A stretch of 64,000 nucleotides of DNA from Candidatus Omnitrophota bacterium (GTDB lineage Bacteria > Omnitrophota > Gorgyraeia > Zapsychrales > Zapsychraceae). The notes beneath the pieces were generated by a model that worked only from the letters and a program-made list of their open reading frames with translations, made no database searches and was not told the DNA's origin. Location: contig JACKFL010000005.1 of NCBI GenBank assembly GCA_020632495.1, positions 992,001 to 1,056,000 of the forward strand, read 5' to 3'. Position 1 is the first letter of the stretch. Every line of letters begins with the position of its first letter. Both the position numbers and the translations under genes were made by a program. Of this stretch, positions 51,587 to 62,600 are shown in pieces.

Positions 51587-53437
51587 ATGACACAGAAGCA
51601 AGCCGAAACCTTTGAATACCAAGCCGAGATGAAGCAGCTGTTGCATCTCATCGTCCATTCCCTGTACACACACCCGGAAGTTTTCCTGCGCGAGCTGATT
51701 TCCAACGCCTCGGACGCTCTGAACAAAGTCCGCTACCGTCAGCTCACCGACCAGGACCTGCTCGACAAGGACAAGGAACTGGCCATCCGCATCACGCTCG
51801 ACGCGGAAAACAAGACGTTCAGCATCGAAGACTGCGGGACCGGGATGACCAAGGACGAGCTGATCTCCAATATCGGGACGGTGGCCCGCTCCGGGACGCG
51901 CGAGTTCCTGCAGAAGTTGAAGGAAGACCAGAAGAACGCCGGCGATCTGATCGGCCAGTTCGGGGTCGGGTTTTATTCGGTGTTCATGGTCACCGATGAG
52001 GTCACCGTGGAGACACGCGCCGCGGACAAAGATTCGCAGGGTTATCGCTGGACATCCGCCGGCGAGGGCAGCTACACCGTCGAGGAGATCGACAAACCGG
52101 ACCGCGGCACCCGGATTACCTTCACGCTGAAGGACGACCACAAGGACTTTGCCGAACCCTTCATGATTAAGGAAGTGATCAAGAAGTACTCCAACTTCGC
52201 GGACTTTCCGATTTACGTCGGGGAAGACAAGGTCAATACGGTCGAAGCGATCTGGCGCAAGAGCGAAAAGGAAGTGAAAGACGAGGAGCGCAACGAATTC
52301 TACAAGTTCATCACCAACGACTACGACGATCCGCTGGCGAGTACTCACCTTAACATCGAAGGGGCCGGGGCGTCGTTCAAGGCGCTGCTTTTTATCCCGC
52401 GGCGCGCGCCGTACGACCTGATGCGCACCCAGCAGCACAAGACGTTGCAGCTCTACACCAACAAGATCATGATCATGGACGACTGCAAGGACCTGCTGCC
52501 GGAATATCTGCAGTTCCTGCGCGGGGTCGTCGATACCAGCGACCTGCCGTTGAACGTGTCGCGTGAGGTGGTCCAGAAGACCCAGGCCATGGCCAAGATC
52601 AAGACGGCACTGACCGGAAAGGTCCTGCAGTGGCTCAAGCGCATGGCCAACAAAGACACTGAGACATTTCTGCAGTTTTATAAGACCTTCGGCCAGCTTT
52701 TCAAGTCGGGGCTTAATTCCGACTTTGCCAACCGCGACAAGCTGCTTGAACTGCTGCGCTTTGAGACCTCGACGCTGAAAGGCGGCGAGTTGACGTCGTT
52801 CAAGGACTATGTCGGCCGGATGAAGGAAGACCAGAAGGAGATTTACTATCTGACCGGCGACCACCGTGATCACGTGGAGCGCAATCCGAACCTCGAATAC
52901 TTCCGCAAACACGACCTGGAGGTCCTGCTGTTGATCGACCCGGTCGACGCGTTTATCATCCCGGGCATCACGGAATACGACGGCAAGCCGGTCAAGGCCA
53001 TCGACAAGGATGATCTGGAATTGCCCAAGGCCGCCGGCGATGATGAGAAGAAGGACGACAAACTGTCGGAGTCCCTGCTCGGGTTGTTCAAGGATACCCT
53101 GAAGGATAAGGTCGAGGACGTGAAGGTCTCCAAGCGCCTGGTCGACTCGGCCGTCACGCTGGTGACCGGCAAGGACGGCATGGACCGGCAGATGGAGCGG
53201 ATGATGAAGATGATGGGCCAGGACGCGCCCGCGGGCAAGCGCGTGATGGAGGTCAACATCGATCACCCGGTCTTAAAGAACCTGTCGCGCCGCTACTTAG
53301 CCAACGCCTCGGACCCGATGCTCAAAAAGTGCATCGTCCAGCTCTACGAAAGCGCCCAGCTGATGGACGGTGAACTCCCCAGCCGCGCCGATTACATCAA
53401 CCGCATGATGGAGATCATGGAAGAAGCGACAAAATAA
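51587..53437 (+). CDS. htpG: HtpG, bacterial Hsp90
   Basis: 616 residues. The N-terminal GHKL ATPase has LRELISNASDALNKVR, EDCGTGMTKDEL and GQFGVGFYSVFMV. The middle domain (KALLFIPRRAPYDL) and C-terminal dimerisation domain complete the standard architecture. Slightly shorter than some HtpGs. The start lies 36 bp after the protease stop, so it is probably in the same operon. A terminator follows. Confidence 0.97.
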   Translation: MTQKQAETFEYQAEMKQLLHLIVHSLYTHPEVFLRELISNASDALNKVRYRQLTDQDLLDKDKELAIRITLDAENKTFSIEDCGTGMTKDELISNIGTVARSGTREFLQKLKEDQKNAGDLIGQFGVGFYSVFMVTDEVTVETRAADKDSQGYRWTSAGEGSYTVEEIDKPDRGTRITFTLKDDHKDFAEPFMIKEVIKKYSNFADFPIYVGEDKVNTVEAIWRKSEKEVKDEERNEFYKFITNDYDDPLASTHLNIEGAGASFKALLFIPRRAPYDLMRTQQHKTLQLYTNKIMIMDDCKDLLPEYLQFLRGVVDTSDLPLNVSREVVQKTQAMAKIKTALTGKVLQWLKRMANKDTETFLQFYKTFGQLFKSGLNSDFANRDKLLELLRFETSTLKGGELTSFKDYVGRMKEDQKEIYYLTGDHRDHVERNPNLEYFRKHDLEVLLLIDPVDAFIIPGITEYDGKPVKAIDKDDLELPKAAGDDEKKDDKLSESLLGLFKDTLKDKVEDVKVSKRLVDSAVTLVTGKDGMDRQMERMMKMMGQDAPAGKRVMEVNIDHPVLKNLSRRYLANASDPMLKKCIVQLYESAQLMDGELPSRADYINRMMEIMEEATK

Positions 53438-53446
53438 GAGCCTCCG

Positions 53447-53490
53447 GCCCGTCTGTTGAGGGATTATTACCCGGCAGACGGGCTTTTTTT
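53447..53490 (+). terminator. Rho-independent terminator after htpG
   Basis: GCCCGTCTG and CAGACGGGC pair around a 19-base loop, followed by seven T. Confidence 0.93.
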
Positions 53491-53517
53491 GTGCGTAACG
53501 CCACCTAATTGAATTAT

Positions 53518-53545
53518 TTGCATTTCTATATATATTAGTTATACT
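53518..53545 (+). promoter_or_regulatory. Promoter of the giant gene
   Basis: TTGCAT and TATACT are separated by 16 bp in an AT-rich patch just after the htpG terminator. The predicted 5' leader is ~95 nt. There is no clear ribosome-binding site before the ATG at 53646. Confidence 0.5.
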
Positions 53546-53645
53546 ACTGATAGTACTGCAGTTTCACACCATCCCCAATCCAACCAGATGAGTACACGGA
53601 ACCCTTGATCGAGCGGGTTTTGCTGTATTCCCCTATTTAGCCAAG

Positions 53646-56600
53646 ATGTTTCAAGTATTTGCAAATAAAAGGTTTGCGCCTCTGCGGCGGTTTTGTTGTG
53701 CCGTCCTGGGGGCGGTCTTTGCCTGCGGATCGCTGACGCCGCCGGCCGCGGCCCAGACCGTGCCCGCGGTCATTCTGCCGCCGGTCGGAGCCATGGTCCA
53801 GACCACCGCCGCCTATCTGCCGGTCACCATGCTCGGCTTGACCGTCCGTCCCGAAGACCCGCTGCAACTGGATTTCATCATCGACGGCGGGCAGACCGGC
53901 CTGACCGGCGCGGGGTTAAAGTCCGAATCGGCCAAGCTGATCAATTATTTTCTGACCGCCCTGACCCTGCCCGAAGACCAGTTGTGGGTCAACCTTTCCC
54001 CCTATGAAAAAGACCGCATCATACCCGACACCTTATCGCGCACCGAGATGGGCCGCGACATGCTCGCGCAGGATTATCTGCTCAAACAGCTGACCGCCTC
54101 CCTGATGTATCCGGAAGACGAACTCGGCCGCCGCTTTTGGGACCGCATCATTCAGGAAAGCTATCAGCGTTACGGCACCACCGACCTGCCGGCCAGCACC
54201 TTCAACAAGATCTGGATCATCCCCGAATACGCCCACGTCTACAAGCGTGACGGCAGTGTGTTCGTGGTCGACAGTCACCTGAGCGTCATGCTGGAAGAAG
54301 ACTATCTGGCCGCGGCGGGCCATAGCGGGGAGGCTCCGGGCGATACCGATGTGCTGGACGAGGCCACCAAGGAACTCATCCGTGAGATCATGATCCCGGC
54401 CATCGAGCGCGAGATCAACACGGGCGAAAACTTCGCCCAGCTGCGCCAAATTTTCAATTCGATGATCCTGGCGGTATGGTACAAAAAGAATCTCAAAGAA
54501 AGCCTGCTCGGGCAGGTGTACGCCGACCGCCAACTGGTCAAGGGTGTCGACCACGTCGATCCGGGATTGAAGCAGGAGATTTATGGCCGGTATCTCGCCG
54601 CCTTCCGCAAAGGCGTGTTCGATTACGTGAGAGAGGACCTTGATCCGGTCAGCCACGAACCCGTTCCGCGAAAGTATTTTTCGGGCGGTGTCGCCGCCAT
54701 CGATCAGGCCCAGATCGCGGAGGTTGACGGTGCGCTGCCGGAAACCTTTGCCGCCAATCTTCACGACACGTTCACTGTTCGCGTGAATTTAACCACGATC
54801 GGGGGCGATCCGGATGCGGCGGTACTCGCCGAAGAAAGGGGCTGGTCACAACCGCACATCAGCGCTTCGAGGGAACGGATTGAATCCTTACTGGCCTTTG
54901 AGGCCTCTCTGAACAGATTCTATCCGACCCCGTTGACCGGCGGCTGGCTGGAAGCGCAATCCGATGTGATTGTCACCCGGATTATGCGGTTGCTGGAAAC
55001 ACGCAAGCCCCGCGTGATCACCGCCGATACGCGGAAGTTTGTTGAGGCCCTGGTGATTCATCTGCTGGTCAATTCGATGGACGGGTATTTGCAACGGACG
55101 GACGGCCTCGCAGACCGGGCCGACGAGTTCGAGTTCACGTTCGATTCACTGGTGGACGGCGAAACGCTGGTCTTGCGTTTTACGGATAACGGCACGGCGC
55201 CCGCTCAAGCTGAGGACACCGCGGCCAAACAACAGGCGATGCGGCAACAGCGTCCGCGTTTCGGGGGGCGGGGCCAGGCGCGTTCGTATCATTTGCCGTA
55301 TTTGTTGCGGCAGTTGGGACGCCAGGTCCCCGTTTCGCTTCAGGAGCGCGCGGACGGACACCCGGGCACGGTCACGGAACTGCGGATTTCTCTCACCGAC
55401 GCGGCCATCCTGATCGACGGCGGCGACATCCCGGCCTTCAAGGACAGCGAGGAAGTCCTGGCGGATATGCTTGCCGACGGCGACCTTCCGCTGAACGTCA
55501 AGCTCTGGCACGCCCTGGAGTTCCTGGACCGGGTCCGGCATTGGGTCTCCGAAGAGAACTTTGTGGATTCCGATACGCTGGATATCTACCGCCGCGCCTT
55601 GACGCTCGTCGAGCCCCCGCGCCAGTATGACGACCGGAATCTGCTGCGCGCCGAGGCCCAAGGCGGATTGCTGCATGATCTGTACCTGCGCCAGCTCGAG
55701 GTCCTGGCGGAGATGGCCGACAGTACTCAGCGGTTGCTGCTAATGGAACCGGAGATCATGCTGGAAGATTTGGAGACGCGCATTCTCCGGGCGCATCCGC
55801 GTGTCGGGATGCTGACCGGCACGCAGTATGTCAGCGTCAAGACCAAGCTGATGAAGCTGTTGTCCGATCAAAACCGGGTCCAGCATATTTATGACCGTAT
55901 CGCGACCAAATATCCCGTGCGCGAATACGAACGCACCGCGCGTACCGTACAGCTGTGGGAGAAACTCGTTCCAGGCGACCGGGACCTTGTCGACTACCTG
56001 ATCGTCCTGGATAAAGACACCATGCCTTCCGGTGTGGACGGCATGGCCCTGATTCCGGAGGCCCGGACCCTGGTCGTCAGCGAAGAGGCGTTTATGGACG
56101 CCGGCCGCCGCCGCGGCGAGATCGAGGTCGAGCATGTCCTTACGGAGAAACAGATTTTAGCGGTGACCGATGCCATCACCGCGCGGCGGAACATCAACTT
56201 CAGCCAGGCACGCGCCGGCCTTGACGGACTGCGTGAGCGTATGGCGCCGATCTTTACCGAACTGTTCGGGGAGGGATCGCCGGTGCCGCGCTTCGCGTAT
56301 CTGCGGCCGTCGCCCACGGCCCTGGTCGTCGAAATGGATAATGACTCCTTGCTCGCGTTGCGTGAGGCCTCGACAAAAGAGATCACCGAGAAGGTGGCCG
56401 CGGCGGACATCGACCGCGACATTGATTTGGGGGAGGAAGAAGCCGCCCGATTCCGTCAGCTGCGCGAACTGATGCAGCGCTATCCGGAATACATCGCTAT
56501 CAATTACCACGATGAACTGATCGCCTATCTGACCGGCGGTGTTCTGCGTACCACTAACGTGGACGGTCTGCTCGAATATTACCGCCGGAATTATCAGAAT

Positions 56601-59600
56601 GCCTTATATACCCTGATCGACGCGACGATCGCCGATCAGAATCTGCGCGACGCGCTGTTCCAGGAGGCGCGGACGGTCCTCAGTCCGCTCAATCCGCGGT
56701 GGAGCAAGATCGAAACGGCTATCCGCGGGAACAAGGCCTTGATCGACCGGCTGGTCGACAAGAAGGCCAGCCTGATTATCCGCAACGTGACCGGCGGGGA
56801 GGTGAATCTGGATGAATCGATGGACGAGGTCCAGCGTATGCTGCTGGAACACCGGGCTTACCGCGAGGCCAGCCATGAGTTGAGGGCGGTCCTGCAGTTT
56901 ATTCCGCCCGGCAAGATGCACCGCCTGTCCGCTCTGGAGGAACGCCTCGATGACGATATCCGCGTCCGCAAAAGTGCGCCGACACTCACCGAGAGTATCA
57001 TCGGAAGCGGCAGCGGGACGCCGACGCCCGGCATAGCGACGGTGCGCGGCTTCGCGCGGACCAAAAATGACTTGCCGCTGATTGTCCAGGGGATGGGACA
57101 GAGCGTCTGGGTTAGGGAGCACGAAGTCCAGCACGTGATCAACAGCGGATTTACCCTGTACACCTCGGCCGGTTTGAAGACCCCGGGAAGTTTCAATGCG
57201 CTGTGGCGGCGGGCGCTGCGGGGCAAGGCGGTCGCCGATGAAGCCCTGACGGTGACCGACGTCCTGCGGGAGTATCTGCCGGAAGGACGGGTACCCGAAC
57301 GGACAAACGTGGGCCGGTTTCAGATCGTGCACGCGCCGTGGCGGACTTCGCCGGACAAACCGGATAATTTCTTTGAACATGTCGTCATGCCCTTCGATGA
57401 AGGGCAGTTTTTCTTCGGTGCGCCCGCGCAGCCCGACACCGTTGACTGGCGATTCGACGAAGACACCGTCTTTTGGGAAGGACAAATCAACGGGACAGGA
57501 TTGTCCTTCATCGAACAACGCTGGCCGTACGCGCTCAATCATTTTCTTATCGTACCGCAGCGCGGCGAACACCGGCCTCAGGTCCTGACCGAACAAGACG
57601 TGCGGCTGATGATGGACATCGCCCGGTCCGAACCGTTGCCGGGCTTCCGTTTGGCTTTCAACAGCCTGAAGGCCGGCGCCTCGATCAATCATCTTCATCT
57701 GCACGGCTTGACCGTTCCCGGCAATACGTCCGCGTTGGAGCAGGCGGACCTGGTTGAATTGGCACGCCGGGACGGGGTGACCGTCAAGCGTATTGAAGGG
57801 GACATCGCCCGCGGGCTCTACTTTACCGGCGCCGATCCCGCGGCGGCGGCCGCCACGGCTTACCAATATATTCAACGCCTGCAGGATCAGGATATCGCCC
57901 ACACGGCCATCGCCACACCGGACGGTTTATTTGTGCTCCCTGTGCACGGAAATATCATCACCAGTTACGGGATGACCTGGTCTTTTTACGAATTGATGGG
58001 CTTTATTGTCAATTCGGACACCGGCCGGGACTTTTCATGGGTTCGGGAAGAACATATTCTGGCCGAGATGAAGGAAGTCGTGCTCAGCGAACAAGAATTC
58101 AACGACACTTACCGGGGCCTGTGGTCACGGGAGGCCGATAAGGCGGTCTTGACCGCGGGCCCGGTCTACGGTCAGCAGGTTGAGATCGTCGTGCGTCCCG
58201 ACGGTATGCGTATCGACGGACGGACTCTTTCGAATGGCTTGCCGGATATCCGGCATGATTTGAAGCACATCGCGTTTGCCGCGGTCACCGGACGCAGCAG
58301 TGTCCTCGATCATTTGACGTACGGCGCCTACAGTTCCCGGGCCTGGGATGATTTCACCTTCCGCGAGGGAATTCACGCCGGCAATCTGGAAGAGATTTTC
58401 GTGCGCGCGATGGAGATTTATCTGGCCGCCGGCACGCAGACGAATGCGCAGGAGCGGCTCGCCGCGATCACGGCCGATCTCGGAAGACCCGTAGATGAAC
58501 TGCCTGCGGAATTTGCGGTCTCGCTGGAGAACGGCTCACTGTTCCGCCGCGTGCTGGATGCGTACGCGGGGCTCGACCGGCAATTGACGACAGAAGGGGA
58601 AGTCCGCGTGACTCACCGTTACGCGCCGCGTTTTCTCAAACCTGCCACCGGCGATGCCGCGATGACCGCCGCCGAACATGACGAGCAGCGCGCGAACGTG
58701 GCGCGCATCTATGCGGGCATGGCGGAGAACTTTAACGTCACCACCGGACAACCGATGTTCCGGGACAGCGAGCGGGTCGCGGCCATGGCCGGGATGTTTT
58801 CCACAGGACCCGACGGAGAACGGCGGGCGGTAGAGACCGACATTTATTCCGTGGCGTTGATGCAACTGCCGCAGGCCATGCGCGACTGGCTGCGGGATAT
58901 CTTGGTGGCGGATTGGTTACAAATCTTCACCGAAACCGATGAGGACATCGATCACTTTATTCCAGAACGCGACACCTATCATATCAGCGTGTCGGTGGTC
59001 CAGGATCTGGCCGCCCGACCGGATGAGGCGGTCGGAGTCCTCGGCCGGCCGGATGAAGGTTTGACTGAAGACCAGCGCCAACGCATCACGGAAGATTTGC
59101 GCCGGATCATCGCGAGCCAGGATAAGGTCACGCTGACTCCGGTCGGCGCGCGGCTCGGTCCGGACGGGACCCTGATCTTCGTCTTTGAATACGATCCGGC
59201 CCTGTACGAGATTCGCGCCGAAGCGGTGGACGCGGTGCGTGCTCAAAACGCCGCCTTTACCGGACGGCCCAAACCCATGGTGCACGTGACGCTGTCCCGT
59301 ACGCTCAATAATCCGACGGTAACCCCCCAGATGGCGGAAATGATCGCGCGTTTCCGTGACCGTTACACTTCGGTCACGAATGCCGACATGGGGCTGGAGG
59401 GACCGGTCACCGTGACGGAACTGGAGTTCAGTCACGAAAAGCGCTGGATGCACACCGAGATCGGCGCGTCCGAGGTGATACCGCTGGGCGGAAGCGATCA
59501 GGCCGAACTTGTGCAGTTTCATCCGTTTGATTTGCTCGGCCTTATCGATCTGGACGGAAAGCGGCTTAAGGCGGCTGTGGAGGCGCAGGAAGACGTCAAT

Positions 59601-62600
59601 GCCTATGACGCGCCGCTTGATGAAGAATTGGCCCGGCTGGGATTTACCCGGGAGATGATCATCGAAGAGATCGTTTCCAAACTCGAACAGCGCCGGACGC
59701 TGGACCGCTGGGCGGCCACCGACGCCTTGGAGCACATTTTGCGCGAAGTCCTCGAAAACGCGGTCGACGCCTATATGCAGCGCGCTGATTTTGACGACGA
59801 GTTTATGTTCGGTTTCGACGTACGGTCCCACCCGCGCGGGACCGTCATCCGGTTTCTGGACAACGGAACGCCGCTGTTTGTTTCCGAAACATCCGAAGAG
59901 AAACGCGTGCAGAAGAAGGTGTTTCACAATCGTTACGGCGGAAAACATGCGGGGATGGCAATTATTCGCCATCAGGTCACCACCAATATTGATAAGAGGG
60001 CGGAGGTGAAATTGATTGATCTGAGTTCGCGCTTTCCGGGAGCCGAGCGGAAGCTTGAATTCTTCACGATGCTCGAAATCCTGCTGCCTGACGACGGGGC
60101 GGTACTTGCCGAAGCGCCGGTGAAGTCCGGACCGGGACAATTGACGTTGATGTTCCCTGTATTACGCCGGCTGAAAATAAAGGAGTTCGACAAGGGCAGT
60201 CAAACCAGGGTGTTTTCCACCGAGGCTTGGGATTATGTCTTAAAGGTTTTGCCGGCGGAGCCCAACGGCGTGTTTGTTATCGATAACTACGAACGGTTCC
60301 GGCCGTATTTGGGCGGTTTGGTCCCCGCGTATCAGATCGTGCGCCTGCTGGATACCTTCGGTATGTATCTGGAGGAAGCGGTTGTCATGGAAAAGATTTC
60401 CGGACCGAATCTTCTCGAAGATATCCGCGCTGCCTATGAAGCCGGTGATATGACGACGGTGGACCGGGTCCTGAGTGAGTTTACGTCATTGCTGCAGGAA
60501 ATTTATGACCGCGGCCTGCTGATGCCGGATGTCAAGCTGGTGAATTTCAAGAAACACGACGGACATTACCGGCTGCTTGACGCGGGGATCGTGCTCGACC
60601 CGGCGCAGTTCCGCGACGGCCGCGGGGATATCGAAACGGTCGGCGAATTCTTTATGCAGCGTCATCTGGAAAATCTGCGCGTCCTCGGTGCTGTGGGCGG
60701 TTATGAATTGATCAGCCGTTACCGGGACGCGATGGCCGCGATCGGTCTGGCGGACGGCGAAGGTTTTCTCAAGAAGGTCGGCGAGATGCCGGAAGAGATG
60801 ACTCCTGCCCCGATGCCGGATATTTCCGCCGGTATCGTCCGGTCTCTGCACGCGCTGGCGGACGTACCCGCCGAGGTGACCGAGACGGCGGACGCGGAAG
60901 ACTCTGCCGTTCTCAGTGAAACGGGCCGTGCCGGACTGGCTGATGAAACGCCGCTGGAAGAACTCGGTCTCAGCCGGCACAGCGAGCGCGTCCTGCGCGA
61001 CCGCGGCCTGACGACTTTGGGGATAATTAAGCAACAGCACCGCAGCGGTGCCTTGAATGATATTCCGGGGATGAAATCTCCGCTCAGCAAAGTGCGGATC
61101 GAAATCGACGGACTGATGCTGGATTTGATTTCGGGCACCGAGTGGTCGCTGCCGGCGGTAGCCGAGGACATCGCCGCCGAGGCGGCTGATGAGATGGTCC
61201 GGGACGAAATCGAAGCGGACCCGGCGCTGACACGCGGGGAGAAAGATCAGGCGCTGTTGACCTGGCAGTCGGCCGTCGACATGCTGCGTCATTACCGCAA
61301 CCGCGCGGTCTTGAGCCTGCCGCCGAAATTTACCAAGCCGGGTCAGCGCGGAATCGTGATGCTGGGCCATCTCCATGGACTTCCGTATGAGTCCCAGGAA
61401 TGGTTGGATGGACTTAGGTATCTGGATGAAGCCCGGAACGGGACGGATCCACAGAAGTGGCAGCGGCATGTGACCCGTTGGGAAAATTATTTGAACCAGG
61501 CCCTGGACGTTGAGTATGCCGGCTTGTTGCAGGTCATCGAACAGGACTATGAGCGGGTGAAGACGATTCTCACGGAGATGACCGATATCCGGTTGGCGGG
61601 CGTCGAGTATTCGGCCAAGGAATTTCGCGACCTGATGCCGGAGGCCGAACAGATGGCCGTTCTTCTGCCGCAGCTGCTGCGCCGGCTCAATTTCCAATCC
61701 CCGGAGAAACGCGCGCGGCAATTGATGTTGTTCACATACGGTCCGTTGGTGTATGCCAAGGTCACGGGTCAGGCGTTCATGCGGGACGTGGAACTGGTGC
61801 CGATCGACAATCATTTCCTGAAGACGAGCGTCATGGGGGATGTCCGCAAGATCGATGCCGCCCTGGAGCGGGCGCGGTTCAGCCTTTCTCCCGATGCGAA
61901 ACGCAGCTACCAGGCCGACGCGCAGGCGATTATCGACCGGCGTTATCGAAAGTTGCGGCTCGACCGTGACCGGCACTTCGCGCTGCAGGTCTTAAAGCAC
62001 ACGCGCAAAGGCCAGGCGATGCTGGTCAGTCTGGGAAATCTTCATATCGACGGGGTGGACGCGATTCTGAAAGGCCGGCGCGTCCTGCCGCGTGCCGTGA
62101 TTGATATGAAAGAGTGGGAGGAAAAAGCGTCGGAATTATTCGTCTTTCCGGACCGGGCCGCCGCTGACAGGGCTGTATTCGGCGCCATTCCGGCACTCGG
62201 CGGTAATGATGCGCTTGATCTCGACGCCTTTGTGCTCGCCGTGAGCGACACGTATCAGGACCATTTGCGCGGGGCCTGGAACGGTTCGCTGAGATTTTAT
62301 GTTCCGTTGTCCGAAACCCGCCGCGACATCGATGACTTTCTGGTGACCGATCCGCGCGACGGCCGGCAGTGGGTGTATCTGGCCGCCCAGACCGGCTCGG
62401 AGGCGGGGAAGTCCGAGGCTTACCTGCTGCGCGTCAAAGAAGCGACCCCAACCAAGATCAGATTCGACGAGATCATGCTGCAACGGGCCACAGGCTTTAT
62501 CCCGGTTCAGACCTTAATCGATCAGGGGCTCGCCTTACCGGGCAGCGCGGAGGTGATCATCAAACAGGCCGAGCGCTATATGCGCAACATGCGGCCGGTC

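Noticed and set aside
50915..53266. 783-codon minus-strand frame opposite htpG and the protease
   Set aside because: Fully antisense to two conserved genes; Leu/Val/His-rich mirror of coding DNA.
53646..53740. Lipoprotein signal (VFAC lipobox) in the giant protein
   Set aside because: Phe at the -2 position is unusual and a better type I site (AAA|Q) follows, so a lipid anchor is less likely.
60486..61976. Long minus-strand frames (also 58917-60140 and 56604-57902) within the giant gene
   Set aside because: The plus strand is open for more than 10 kb with consistent domain motifs; the minus frames are reflections of its codon pattern.
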